Assembly: GCA_019454045.1 (NCBI GenBank)
Contig: SKCR01023820.1
Span: 1 to 64,000 of the forward strand
Reading direction: 5' to 3'
DNA length: 64,000 bases
Origin: Zanthoxylum bungeanum
Lineage: Eukaryota > Streptophyta > Magnoliopsida > Sapindales > Rutaceae
Part shown: positions 47,884-59,569 of the stretch, one piece after another
How positions within the stretch are numbered: the first letter of the stretch is position 1
How the letters are laid out: each line of letters begins with the position of its first letter
Translations under genes and position numbers: made by a program
Notes under the pieces: model-generated
Seen by the model: only the letters and a program-made list of their open reading frames with translations
The model's database searches: none
Told to the model about the DNA's origin: nothing

Positions 47884-50800
47884 GAAGGTCGGACGGACCT
47901 TGTATCAGTTCAGATAGACGACTTTGATATTGTCCTAGGAATGGAATTCTTGCTCGATAAGAGGACAATCCTCATTTCAACTGTATGGAGTTTGTTGATT
48001 ATGGGGGAAAATCGGCAATGGTGCCAGCAAAGGTAAAGCCGCCAACCGAGGCAAAACTTTTTATTCGCCCTTCAGTTCAAAAGGGTGATAAAAAGGCGGG
48101 AACTAACATTCATTGCCATCCCTACACCTATTGAAGCAGGGAGAGAGGAAACCATTGTAGTCAAGATCAACACCGTGTGGGATGAGTTTGTGGAAGTGTT
48201 GCCCGATCAGCTTCCTAAGACCTTACCTCGGAGAAGGTCCATTAATCATCAAATTGAACTAGTACCTACAAAAAAAAACCCTAGCAAAAGTACCTTACCG
48301 AATGGCCCTACCAAAATTAGTGAAACTTCACAAACATTTGGATGAACTATTAGAGGTAGGTTTCATCAGGCCTTCGAAGACCCCCTTTAGAGCCCTCATA
48401 CTATTTCAGAAGAAGTAAGATGGAAGTTCGAGCTTGTGCATTGACTATAGGGCTCAAAATAAGTTAACAATGTGAAACACTTACCCGATTTAACTCATAG
48501 CCAATTTGTTTAACCAGTTTAGTGGGGTGAAGTACTTTACGAAGCTAGATTTGTGTTCAGGATATTATTAAGTGAGAATCGCCAAAGGGGATGAACCGAA
48601 GACAACTTATGTCACTCACTATAGAGCATTTGAGTTCATAGTGATGTCATTCGGGCTGACTAATGCACCTGCAATCTTTTACACACTAATGAATGAGGTC
48701 TTCCATGAATATCTTGACAAGTTTGTAGTGGTTTACCTTGATGACATTGTGGTCTATAACACCAACTTGGAGGAGCACAAGAATCATCTGGCCATGGTAT
48801 TCCAAAAATCAAAGGATAATAAGCTCTATGTGAAAAATGAAATGTTTTTTTTCCTAAGAACGTATCAGATTCCTCGGGCACATTATAGAACAAGGCCGTA
48901 TCGGAATGGACATGGATAAAGTGAGGGCAATTCGTGAGTGGAGAACCCCAACCAATGTTAGGGAATTACGGTCTTTCATTGGGCTTACAAGCTACTATAG
49001 GAGATTTATGACATGATACTTAAAGAGGACAGCACCCCTGACGAAATTGTTTAAGAAGGAGGTGACATAAGAATGGATCGACGTATGCAAGGAAGCCTTT
49101 GAGAGCCTAAAAGAAGCAATGGTGGAAGATATAGTACTCACACTCTCATATATTGCCAAACCAATCGAAGTTCAGATGGATGCCTCCGACTTTGCAATGG
49201 GAGGAGTGTTGCTACAAGAGGGCCATCATATCGCCTATGAAAGTCGTAAGCTTTCCGAAGCGGAGCAGCTTTATACGGCACATGAGAAGGAACTTTTGGC
49301 GGTGATACATTACTTATGAGTGTAAAGACATTACCTCTTGGGGTTGACATTTGTGATAAAAGTAAATAACTCCGCAGTCAGCCATTTTCTCACACAACCG
49401 AAGCTCACTCCAAAACAGGCTCCGTGGCAAGAATTCTTGGCTGAGTTTGACTTTAACTTCGAACACAAAGCATTTAATTTGAATTAGGTTGAAGACACTC
49501 TGAGTCGAAAGTCTGAGTTTAATTACTTGAGGCGTTAGCCAACATATCCTTTAATACTATCTCTACATCCATAAGGGACCTCATCCGAAGCAACTTGGAA
49601 AAGGATCTCGTGTCTAAAGCAGTTCTGAAATTGGTGAGAGAAGGCAATGATCATCAATTCTGGTTTGAGGATGGGCTTTTGTGGATAAAAGAGAATCGCT
49701 TATATGTTCCCAATGTAGAAAATCTATGAAGAACACTTATAAAGGAGTGTCATGATACGTTATGGCCGGTCACTCGGGATGGAAAATGAATTACGCATTA
49801 CTAATGTAGAGATACTACTGGCCATAAATATGTGATGATGTGATGGAGTACACTAAGACTTGCCTCATCTGCCAGTAGAATAAAGTAGAAAAGTTAAATA
49901 CCCCAGGCTTTTGGAACCATTGAGTGTCCCAAAAAGGCCATGGGAGAGTTTCTCTCTTGATTTCATAACCAACCTTCCAAAAATTGGCAACTTAACCAAT
50001 ATTTTTGTGATTGTTGAAAGATTCTCCAAGTATGCGACATTTATACTAGTATCTAAATACTGTAAAGCGAAGGAAACTATGAGATTATTCTTCAAGCATG
50101 TGCTGAAGCATTGGGGGGTGCCTCTACAAATTGTGAGTGACCTAGATCAAAGATTTGTAGAGACCTTTTGGTCCGAACTCTTCAACTTATTTGGTTCCCA
50201 GTTAAACATGTCAACAAGTTATCATCCTCAAACAGGTGGACAGACAGAGAGATTCAATGTGATGTTGAAAGAGTACTTAGTGCCAACTAGAGAAATTGAG
50301 CACAATTACTTTATGTTGCCCAATTTTGTTTCAACTTTTAGACGCGCTCCACGACTAGTAAGACCCATTTTAGATTGTGATAGGACTACAATCTCTACTT
50401 CCACCCACAGTGGCAGAATATACAAGGAAGATCCCATGAGCTTTCAACTTCTCGAAAGAATGAGAGACCAATGGAGAGAGTGATCGAGAATACTTTGAGA
50501 AATCTTCCGCAATGATGAAAAAGTGGGCAGACCAGAATAGAAGACCCATAGTGTTCAAACTTGGAGATTTGGTGTTAAACAAGCTAAATACAGAATAAAT
50601 ACGGTGTAGAAGGAACAAATAAAAGAGATTGGTGAGGAGGTATGAGGGACTTGTTGTCATTATTAAGAATGTTGGAAAGGCTTCCTACAAAGTTGAGACT
50701 CCAGCATGGATGAAGATGCACCCAGTTTTTCACATTAGCAAGTTGAGACCATTTCACACAGATAACATCAATTCAACACATAACCAACAAGGGAGAAGAT

Positions 50801-51120
50801 CGGAGGGCCATCAAAGAAGATAGTCATAAGGGAATTTTAAGAGATTTTGATGAAATGGAGGTGTTTGGGGGACCCGCGATGCAGAAAAGAGTTCCTAGTG
50901 AAGTGAAGAGACCTTGAGGATGAAGAGACTAGTTGGGAGAGAGCCGAACACCTGCAGCAGTTTAAGCAGAAAATTGAAGACTTCAAACCCTTCAGCACCA
51001 ATGAGAGGGAGCCGAAGACCTGCAGCAGTTTAAGCAGAAGATTGAAGACTTTTCAGTTTTTCTGTGCCAAAGACCTACAGCCACTCCGCTGTCGGAGTTG
51101 GAGCTTGGAGAGCCAATCTG
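47884..51120 (+). pseudogene. Decayed chromovirus pol: protease end, RT, RNase H, integrase, chromodomain remnant
   Basis: Protease resumes at 47884. RT shows FRVMSFGLTNAP-like wording near 48620-48670 (FEFIVMSFGLTNAPA) and the YLDDI catalytic motif at 48733-48747. RNase H begins with MDASDFAMGGVL near 49173. The integrase core starts near 49911 (RPWESFSLDFI) and keeps SDLDQRF and TSYHPQTGGQTERFN. The GPY-like end gives MHPVFHISKLRPF near 50720. At about 50890-50985 FLVK, a stop, and ETSWERAEHLQQF match the second half of a chromodomain. Stops and shifts occur throughout, for example near 48340, 48480, 48920, 49320 and 50480. Confidence 0.88.
50941..51051 (+). repeat. 68-bp-period duplication in the chromodomain tail
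   Basis: 50941-50983 and 51009-51051 both read GAGCCGAA(C/G)ACCTGCAGCAG followed by TTTAAGCAGA and ATTGAAGACTT with two differences. A local tandem duplication at the end of pol. Confidence 0.85.
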
Positions 51121-51125
51121 AATAA

Positions 51126-52885
51126 AGTATTGTAAATTATATTTTATTATTTATTAATAAAATAACAACATTTTCATTTCATCTTTGTTAATAGTAATGT
51201 CATTATGCATATTAGATTGATATATAAATATGCTGAGAATGACATCGACCTTAGAATAGTCATGTAGTAATACTGGACACTGGGTGGTCCGACATTGGGA
51301 TAGTATTACTATTAAAACTATTCTTAAAGTAAATATACCTAGTCGTTGGTATTGGAATACAGTAGAATTCCTATAACCTAGAAGATTAGCTCATGTCATA
51401 TATTGGAATTAGAGTTCCAATTGTTTAACCTAATGTACCATGAACAAAAGAAGCTCGTATAGACATATGGTTATTCGTTGGAGGGAATATAGAATGACTC
51501 ATAGGCGATTCCTAATAATTGGAAGTACACACCACCGTCAATAGGAATCTACTCGAGTCGAGTAGTATATGTGATCCTTTGACTATATGATAGCATTGAT
51601 TTTGGGTGTGATCCTTCATACTTTGATGTCATGTATGTCAGAGACTTTTCATGGTCTGATTGTTAGATGTTCGTTGGGTATAGATCGATGCACTCGTTAA
51701 TCAAGTCGGTATCAAGATAGGATCTGTCGACCTGTATGTGTACTATAAGAGGTTTAGATATTCATGTAAGTATGTCATGATTCTTAAGACTTTAGCCAAA
51801 GCCGAGTAGCTAGGGTTTCGTATATATCAGAAATTATGTTCTGATTTGTTGTAAGAATCAAAGACATGTCGACAATATGAGATCTGCGCCTTGAAAATTT
51901 GACGATCTAATCTATGTTTCCTAAGCATAACTCGGATAGCCTACGAAAACATATGGATTTTTAAACATATGTGATGACCTCGACTTGTATAGTTCAGAAA
52001 GGTCATTTGTGTTCTTCATGAATTCGGAGGTGGCCGAATTGCGTACATATAAGTTAGGCTTAAATGATGAACGTGTCTCGACTAAGAGAGTCCCACAATA
52101 TGAAGTGTACTCTTTGAGCACTTAGGTAGCCGATAATGTTTGATAATAAATAATATTTATATTATAATTATCAGTTAAAATAATTAAGTGTTATTTGATA
52201 GCATTAATTATTTCATTTGACCCAATTAGATTAATTGGATTAATCGAAAATCACACAATGGCTTTGTTGTAATTTCATAAATATCTCTACTATTGGAGGA
52301 TATTTTGGTAATTGTAAAATATATAATAATAGGTGTATTTGTCTTGTTTTAATTAGATTAAATCAAAGTGGTAGACAATGAACTAATCAATTGGTTAAAC
52401 TTTGTCTAGATTTAATTGGATTAAATCAAAGTGGTAGACAATGGTTTTTAGTCATACCTAATTATACATATTTGGGAAAATTGGATTAAGCCCACCTAAA
52501 AGTTGATTAGAACTTTTATTAATTAAAAATTACATAATATTCACTATAAAAAGCAAGCTTGAGCAAGTTTTTAATTAAGCTTATGAAAGTTAAGTTTGTG
52601 AAAGCTAAAACAAGCATGAATTAGAGATATTAGCCTAAGTAAAAGAAGTATTTGGAGAAGCTTTGGAAGTTCTCTATAATATTTCAACAATGAGAAGAAG
52701 ATTGGATCTTGGAATCAAACTTGCTAGCTTTGAAAGTTCTCAAGATTGGATCTTGGAATCAAGCTTGCTAGCTTTAGAAGTTCTTAAGATTGTATCTTAG
52801 AATCAACCTTGCTAGGTAAATTGAATCTTCTTTAAAGCTATATTTTCATTAGTGAGTTGTTTTCATTAATGAAACATATAGTGAT
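51126..52885 (+). mobile_element. Unidentified LTR-like sequence, left part
   Basis: Between the chromovirus tail and the Tat solo LTR lies AT-rich, non-coding DNA. Its style matches the copia LTRs in the window: long segments with GTGATCCTTC and CTAGTCGTTGG words, a TATA box (CTATAAAAAGC, 52544-52554), then a leader with short tandem repeats. It probably is an LTR or solo LTR of a copia element, continuing at 55532. Exact ends and target duplication could not be fixed. Confidence 0.4.
52700..52817 (+). repeat. 44-bp tandem repeat, 2.7 units
   Basis: Units start at 52700, 52744 and 52788, each GATTGGATCTTGGAATCAA followed by CTTGCTAGCTTT(A/G). They lie about 150 bases after a TATA box in the unidentified LTR. 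Confidence 0.85.
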
Positions 52886-55526
52886 TGTAGGCACTGCATT
52901 TTTGCATATAAGTCCCGATGATGAGTCTCGTATAGAGACACTACCTCTTTGATTGTGAAAGACGCGGGAAACTGACGTCGGAAGGGTAAAATTGGAAATT
53001 GATATTTTTGATGGATTTAACTCGCTTGTTTCGCTTCGGGTTCGCTTGTTGGACCTCTATTTTAAAACACACCAAGCCCAATCAAAAAATAATTAAAAAA
53101 ATATTTAAAACACAAATTAAAATCCATTTAAACTAAATCAAATTAAAACCCAATCCAATTATAACCAATTAAATTAAATTCACAAATTAAATTAAACTAA
53201 ATCTAATTAAATTAAATTTCAAAATTAAATAAATCACTCACCTAATTTGAATAATTTCTTGCCTTAAATAATTAAAATTAAACACACACATAAATTAATT
53301 GATTTCTTTCCTTTCAAATAAACAATGCAGAAACACTAACCATACCCCCTCACTATATAAGCATCCAACAAACCCTAACTGCCTTGGCTGGTCTCCCCAT
53401 CTCGCATGACTCTCTCCCTTGACCTTCTCGGCAACCATCTCTCTCTCGCCTCTCTCTCTGAAACCAAGACAAAGAAACCCTAAAAGCCACTCACTGAAGC
53501 CACCAAGAAACACCCAACAAGGTCCATTCCTTCACGTAACGCACAGCAGCTGCACTCGGCAAACACAAGATCAAAAGACACGCAGCAAAACACCAAAACA
53601 AGCAGACACGCCCAAAGCCTCCCACATTCCCTTCATATTGCCGCATCCCTTTCACGTCCAAAATCTCCATTGCCACTAACTGCCCCTTGCATCCAGCACA
53701 GCCCCTCTTCACGCCTATCCCCTTTAACTTGGCCATAAACCCTCACGCATAAGCCTAGTCTCAACACGCCCCTTGCCTTCACCGAACCTCTGCACGCCAC
53801 AACCCCAACTTCACTCAAAATCAGCCTTCAGCAAACAAATTTAAACTCCCAGCCACTCACACTCCATGCACCAATGGCACACGCACTGATTACCCATTAG
53901 ACTCCACTCACGCCAATCATCCATAGCAATAACCCTCATCAGCCCTCAATTCACCCACGCAGCCTACACACACATTAAGCCCTCAATCCACGCGTCGACC
54001 CCCTGACCTACATACTCCACTCACGTAACCAAGCCACTCAACACACGCCACTAGCCTCAGCCCCCACTCACGTGACTACCCTCCACGCACCTAGCCTTCA
54101 CACGAGCAGCCTTAGTCCACGCACATCTTCACTCAGTCCACAAGTCCTCATCAACTTCACCTAGCAACACGTTGCCACTTCAACCCTTCCACTCACAAGC
54201 CCACAAAGCAACGCAAGACTGCTCATTCATCATCCACTCACAGGCTGCACAACTAAAACAGTCCAAAAACTCCCCCTAAACCCCCAAAAACTGCACAACT
54301 AAAACAATCCAAAAACTGCCCAAACCAGTCCAAATAACCCGCAAAACAGTCCCTTAATTACCAAAAATAGTGACCAGAAAATACAACAAAAACAGCAGCG
54401 AAACGGAGTGAAAACAGCAGCCCAGACAGCGAAACAGCGAGGAGGAACGTTGGATTGGTGAACCAGAAAAGTTGCAGAGCATTCTCCCTTCCGACGGCCG
54501 TGTAACGCGCTTTCGAGAGACGACAAAAGAGGTTAGACCTGAGGGCACCTTTTTACTTATCTTCTTTCGTTTTATTTTATTTATTTTAAAATATTATTGC
54601 ATGAGAGTCGTTTGAGGCATGATGTGATTGTTGGATGAGCGGGATGTGTGTTCCCTTTTGTGGTATATCGGATGGAAACCCGGACGTAAATTCTGTAGCC
54701 CATTTAAGTTGGGCCAGTCTGTTTCTGGGGTTCCATACTTTGGGACTTTATGTTCATAATGATGTCATGCTTGCTTTTGGTACTTCGAAGAATTTCTTTT
54801 TTTGATACGAATTTTACCCAAGATGAGAGCCGCCGCTGACCGAAATCAAAATTTAAAAGGAATTATTTTGATTCAACCATCTTCTTTTCGATTTCCGAAT
54901 GGACGGTATTGCGGTCTGCACTCAGGATACAATGCCACGTACCACTTAAGATACACATATTTCGTCTCATCCAAATTTGTGTGTGAGCATGTTGTAGTTC
55001 GTAGGTTATTTATTTGTTATTAAAGCATGATTTAGCTTAGTTTGTTATTTATTTTCAAAGCATGATTACGTTATTTTAGGCATGATATTTTGTTTAGTTT
55101 ATGATTATGTTTAAATTGCTATTTGTTTATTTTGGTTTAATGGTTCAATGTGCTCATTGTGTGATATTGTGTGTTTGCCGTTTAAAGACTTACTTTCAAG
55201 CATGCAAACTTAGATTATGAGTTATTTTGATGAATACAAACTAGACATAGATTACCCTTGAGCATATATGTTGAATAGATTTGGTTAGTTTATTGCACAA
55301 ATCATATCATCACAAGTGGCATAAGTAAGGGACCATTCTGAACCCAACGGTTTGAGGTCTTCCCATGCGAGGGGTGAGTGCGGACTTAAATCACATTTTC
55401 CCGGTTCACACCGGGTGGCGACTCCATGTTATTTCTCCGGTTTAGTTCCCCCGCGGGCTACTCCATACTCCCAACCGGGCCGCGAGCCCGGGACAGCATG
55501 CGTCGCCCAGTTTCTGTGTTCCCACA
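52886..55526 (+). mobile_element. Tat-type solo LTR
   Basis: 2641 bp, TGTAGGCACTGCATTTTTGC to TTCTGTGTTCCCACA. It is flanked by perfect GTGAT copies at 52881-52885 and 55527-55531. No internal sequence, PBS or PPT is attached, so it is a product of LTR-LTR recombination. It has a TATA box near 53353 and keeps the family's C-rich leader and GCGAGGGGTGAGTGCGG block near the 3' end. It is clearly diverged from LTRs 1 and 2 and has an insertion near 54700-54890. Confidence 0.92.
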
Positions 55527-55531
55527 GTGAT

Positions 55532-56200
55532 GTATTATGTATTGCATACATAATATCATAGCTTAATATTGAAATTAGGCTAATGAATTGTGTATGGATG
55601 CTTTGGAAGCATAAACACAATATGATTGTGATTGGGTCAAAATGTTCATATTGGACATGGAACATTAAATTAGAATTTGGAACTCTATATGATAGCTTGA
55701 AGCTATGGCCATAATTTTAGAATCACTTGACCACTTTTGAGTGACCTAGAATTGTTAATGAGTCACTCATTGTGGGATTTTATTTTGGTTTTTTTTTTTA
55801 ATTCAAAATACATATATAGATTTAGAATCTATATATGTTTGTTGTATAATATGTGTTGAGGTTGATTTTGAAATTAAAATTATTTTTGGGTGTTTTGAAA
55901 GTGTATAAGGTTTTAATTAAAGAAAACTATATGAAACAGTGGCTGATGTGCACAGCTGCGCACCATGGACAGCTGCGCAGTATACGCAGCAGCGTGGCAT
56001 GCTACTTGCGCACATGCACGTTCTCTCCATTTTTTCCAATTTTAGTTTTCCCGGACTCCGATTCGACCCTAATTTTACCCTATACACTCGTAATGGAATA
56101 TTGTATTCCATTAAAATATTTAAAAATACACACATGCTCAATTACCATGGGTTAGACCCATTTTCGCTGTGTAGGGTACTAATCCGACCTTAGCGGTCCC
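55532..56200 (+). mobile_element. Unidentified LTR-like sequence, right part
   Basis: Continuation of the sequence split by the Tat solo LTR, as the GTGAT duplication shows. Non-coding; includes a GC-richer block with GCGCA and GCAGC words (55950-56010). The right edge against chromovirus tail sequence is somewhere near 56190-56230. Confidence 0.4.
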
Positions 56201-56271
56201 ACAGCCGCCCCAACTTCCTCATTGAAGATGAATAACATATCAGACCTATCGACGAGGACGTCGAAAAATTA

Positions 56272-56283
56272 AGTGTGGGAGGA
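56272..56283 (+). other. Polypurine tract of the chromovirus-like element
   Basis: AAGTGTGGGAGGA lies directly before the 3' LTR. It follows GAGGACGTCGAAAAATTA, wording usual at the end of chromovirus internal regions. Confidence 0.75.
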
Positions 56284-56816
56284 TGTAACACACCTACCCT
56301 TCAAGTTTGTCCAGAGCCAATGCCTTGCCAATGACCACTTGTTTGTGGTGCTAGTGTGCACTTTTGTATTTTCTTTTTATGGGATGAAAACTCATGCATC
56401 ATGTGTGTTTCCTAGTGCCACTTATGTATTATTTTTAAAACCTGTTTAGGGGGTGACCCAGACACATTGGAAGGGCATTAGCCACCAGTATACTAGGGGC
56501 TTAAGATGTGTACTCTCTCGTCCTTAGTTGGCTTGATTAATGAAATGTGTTTATTTTGATGTCCTATTTCTTTGTCCCTAATGTGATGCTTGAATGTGTA
56601 TGTCATATGCCAAATATTTTGTTATTGCTTCGTACCAGGCTAATATGTGTTTATCGATGTTTGGTAAAATTTCATCACCTCGTATCACTTATATTTTATA
56701 GACGGTTAACCACTAGCTAGTCCTTGCAGGCTCAATTCTCGGTTGACTTGTTAGACGCAATGTTAACAAGTGATGCACGGACCTGACTTAGTGATCTCAA
56801 AGTTTGGCTTATGACA
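56284..56816 (+). repeat. 3' LTR of the chromovirus-like element
   Basis: 533 bp, TGTAACACACCTACCCTTC to GGCTTATGACA, followed by target copy CTAAG. Homologous to 26949-27509. Confidence 0.88.
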
Positions 56817-56821
56817 CTAAG

Positions 56822-57528
56822 GAAAAAAAGGGGCTTTGAAGAACATGTAGCTTTTGGAGGTCTGCTGTGATAGGGTTTAAATAAGCATTTTAGGGAATGA
56901 AAATGAAATGAAGGTGAAAATTTAGAAAATTGAATAACAGATTTACAATTTATGTGACCTACACGTGTCTCTATATGTGTAATGATCCAACATTGGATTT
57001 GAGGGTGCATGTGCCTAAATTTAGCCCTGCACCATAGGTCATGTGTCTACATGCGATTAAATCTTCCTCATCATGTCTCCTCAATAGAACTGCTACAGAC
57101 AGACATTGGTCCAATGAGAGGATGACATCTGTCATGGTACTGTTTAACAGTATAAGAGAGGTCAAATGATCTCCAGAGTTTGAAGAACTTCCGAAGAAAC
57201 CACTTAATATGAGAGATTCGACCTTGAACCAGAGTGACATCACTCTGTGGTCTTTCTACTCGGAATTGGGGGAACTCCAAGGTCTGTCCAATCCAATTTA
57301 GGCATATTTCAAAAAAGATTCACTCTGGAATCTATCATAGCATGTCAAAAGCATTCTGACCTTGATATCATTACTCTGAAGTACATGGCATCACATAATG
57401 GACTTTAATGGCAATTCACTTATCTTGGTAGGCAAGTATGGTTTAGCATGCATAATAACAAATATAATCACACCTAATGTCATATTTGAACATATCTTAT
57501 GCCAAATATATTATTTCCAATCAGAAAA
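56822..57528 (-). promoter_or_regulatory. Displaced 5' leader and promoter of the galactinol synthase relic
   Basis: If the chromovirus insertion is removed, this sequence joins the start codon at 26926 (minus). A TATA-like TTATTTAAA lies at 56876-56884, about 77 bp upstream of that ATG. A G-box CACGTG inside GACACGTGTAGG lies at 56962-56967, about 163 bp upstream; such ACGT elements mediate abscisic acid and drought response, which fits the known regulation of this enzyme. No convincing coding frame is present, although one minus-strand frame at 56971-57243 is open. Confidence 0.55.
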
Positions 57529-59533
57529 TGACCGGCGTAAACACACACGTATAACGCAAGCGCACGTATCGTTCAAGTAGTATAAAAATATCGATCCCAC
57601 GAGGACTTAATTCCTACTATTGTTATTAATTATTGAATCTATTTATTTACAGATATCTAATTAAATGAATAAGAGAATGATTGTTTGATTGGTGAAAGTG
57701 GTTTTACAAAATATAAAAATAATAAAAAGACAAAAGAAAATACTAAGGAAAATAACAAAAGACACAAAGATCTAGGGTCGTGAATCATTCTAATATCATT
57801 TAAAAGATGAAGAGGTTATTTTATGTTTGTGTAATAAATCAGTTTACTAACCTGGAATACTAAATTATGCAAAAGCCTCTGTCGATGGTCAGACGCAAAT
57901 ACCCAGTTTAACCCAATTGAACCATATGTCTATGTCAACCAAATTATCTGGATTCATTAAGTTTAAGTTCCAATTATGGCTACCCCCGCCCGACAGGTAT
58001 ATTCCTATCCTGTAAGGAAATCTATTAAAGGGTTATCTATCCTCAAGGAAGATCGTGGGCTATTAAGTCTAAGGCTGAAACCTAAAATCCCTATGTCTAG
58101 TTCATTTTAGATTTACCACATCAATCTTATTGGTGATCAGACAACAAGAAGCATTAAGCTTAAGACTTAATAAGTAAACCTTTAAATTACCCAAACTATA
58201 AAATAACCCCTTATAAACCGGTGATATTAAAAATCATCACAACCCCAGATAACTAACACATAATTAGGGCTAGTAAAAACATAAAGTAAAAGACATAAAG
58301 TAAAAGCTGAAAAGTAAATTACAATAAAATAAAATGCTAAGGTAAAAGGAATTACTTTTACTACTACTAATTTAGATATCTCCCATAAAATAATATATAA
58401 ACTTGTGATAAATTAACCAACCGACCAGTCTGGCGGTATCCTGATTAAGTCAAATTAAGTCCAACCAGCCATTAAGGCGGAACCAAAAATAAATTTACCA
58501 ACCGACCAGTCTGGCGGTATCCGTGATTAGTCAGGTTTAAACCAGATTAAAATTAAATTACCAACCGACCAATATAGCGGTATCCCTTATTAAGTCAATA
58601 TTTTAAATAGTTAATATATTATTTTTAAGGGAGATTAATCTAAATAGCAATAGTAGAAGAATTACCTTTCACCCTAGCTGAGGAAATTACTTCAACATGG
58701 TGAATAGTAAAAACTGTAAAAAGTAAAAAGTAAAAATTAAATTACTATTATTACAAAACGTAATTAAAATTATTTACAAAACTAAAAATTAAAAACTAAA
58801 AAAAAAATTAAAAATTCTAGAGAGAGAAACTCTCTCTTTAGAGAGAAATCAAGAGAGAGAGAGGTGTGTTGAAATCTGAAATTTCGCGCTGAATTTATAG
58901 GCAAAAATTTCACTGTTCGAGCGTCGCGACGCCAAGGACCTCAGCGTCGCGACGCTGGATTTGTCGACGTGGCACGATGACAGCTTGACACGTAGCAATT
59001 CAGATAAGAGGATAAGGTCGACACGTGTCCTGGCGGCTAAGACTCAATTATTATGCTGACGTCATTGGTGACGTGGCACTGTTCATGACATCATTGGTGA
59101 CGTCACGCTGACGTGTTGGAGGGCGATTGTCGGCATCGTGAGATCTCGACACGTGGCAGAGGCGCATTTTAGCATCTCCGTTGTGATGGCGACACGTGGC
59201 AGGCGCAAGATAGTATGATCGGCGCATTTTAGCAAGCGGCGCACTTTAGCAAACTTTCTGATTGGTCCACGTGTCCTCGGCGCATGTTAGCAATTCCGGC
59301 GCATTTTGGGCGACGCGACGCGGAAGTTCTGGGCGTCGCGACGCGAGAAATTACAAAAATGTCCTTTTTCGCCAATTTTCACTGTTTTGCCCCAAATCAC
59401 CTCCAGAATGTCCTGAAACTTTATTTGTCTACAAAATAACACAAAACACATCAAAACATTCACAAAACTCAAGAAACTATACAAAATATTTGGTTAAATG
59501 AGTGTAAAATAGTGATATAAATATCACTCATCA
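57529..59533 (-). mobile_element. Athila-type solo LTR with dense regulatory motifs
   Basis: 2005 bp, TGACCGGCGTAAACAC...ATATCACTCATCA, flanked by perfect GAAAA copies (57524-57528 and 59534-59538). No PBS or internal sequence is attached. On the minus strand the order is a motif-rich U3 (59330-58920), a TATA-like CCTATAAATTC near 58895, and a purine-rich leader. It carries the marker GCGCACGTATCGTTCAAGTA near 57562 and GCGTCGCGACGC palindromes. It is much diverged from the LTRs of element C. Confidence 0.88.
58960..59310 (-). promoter_or_regulatory. ACGT-core and GGCGCATTTTAGCA motif cluster in the LTR U3
   Basis: Ten ACGT cores lie between 58967 and 59272 (58967, 58990, 59023, 59059, 59071, 59100, 59111, 59151, 59194, 59269). 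They include GACACGTGGC, CCACGTGTCC and TGACGTCA, all bZIP- or bHLH-type sites. Interleaved are five copies of GGCGCATTTTAGCA or close variants at 59161, 59221, 59238, 59279 and 59298. The cluster sits upstream of the TATA-like site on the minus strand, so it looks like a compact enhancer; binding is inferred from motif type only. Confidence 0.65.
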
Positions 59534-59569
59534 GAAAACAGTCTATCAATGGTCACATGTCAATCGAAG

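Larger units (their letters stand above)
26949..56816 (+). mobile_element. Chromovirus-like Ty3/gypsy element with nested insertions
   Basis: The outer element is bounded by LTRs 26949-27509 and 56284-56816. It is flanked by the target duplication CTAAG at 26944-26948 and 56817-56821. In order it has a Met-tRNA-type PBS, gag, zinc-knuckle remnant, protease, RT, RNase H, integrase, a chromodomain-like tail and a polypurine tract. Four later insertions expand it to nearly 30 kb: Tat element B, Athila element C, an unidentified LTR, and a Tat solo LTR within that. Part of gag and protease is present twice (27773-28916 and 40520-41666). It is decayed throughout. The insertion lies in the 5' leader of the galactinol synthase relic. 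Confidence 0.88.

Noticed and set aside
55853..56193. Overlapping frames of 70-100 codons on both strands
   Set aside because: Within LTR-like DNA, no domain recognised, and frames overlap one another; probably chance.
56971..57243. 90-codon minus-strand open frame in the galactinol synthase upstream region
   Set aside because: No recognised domain, overlapping frames of similar length, and position in a promoter; chance frame is likelier.
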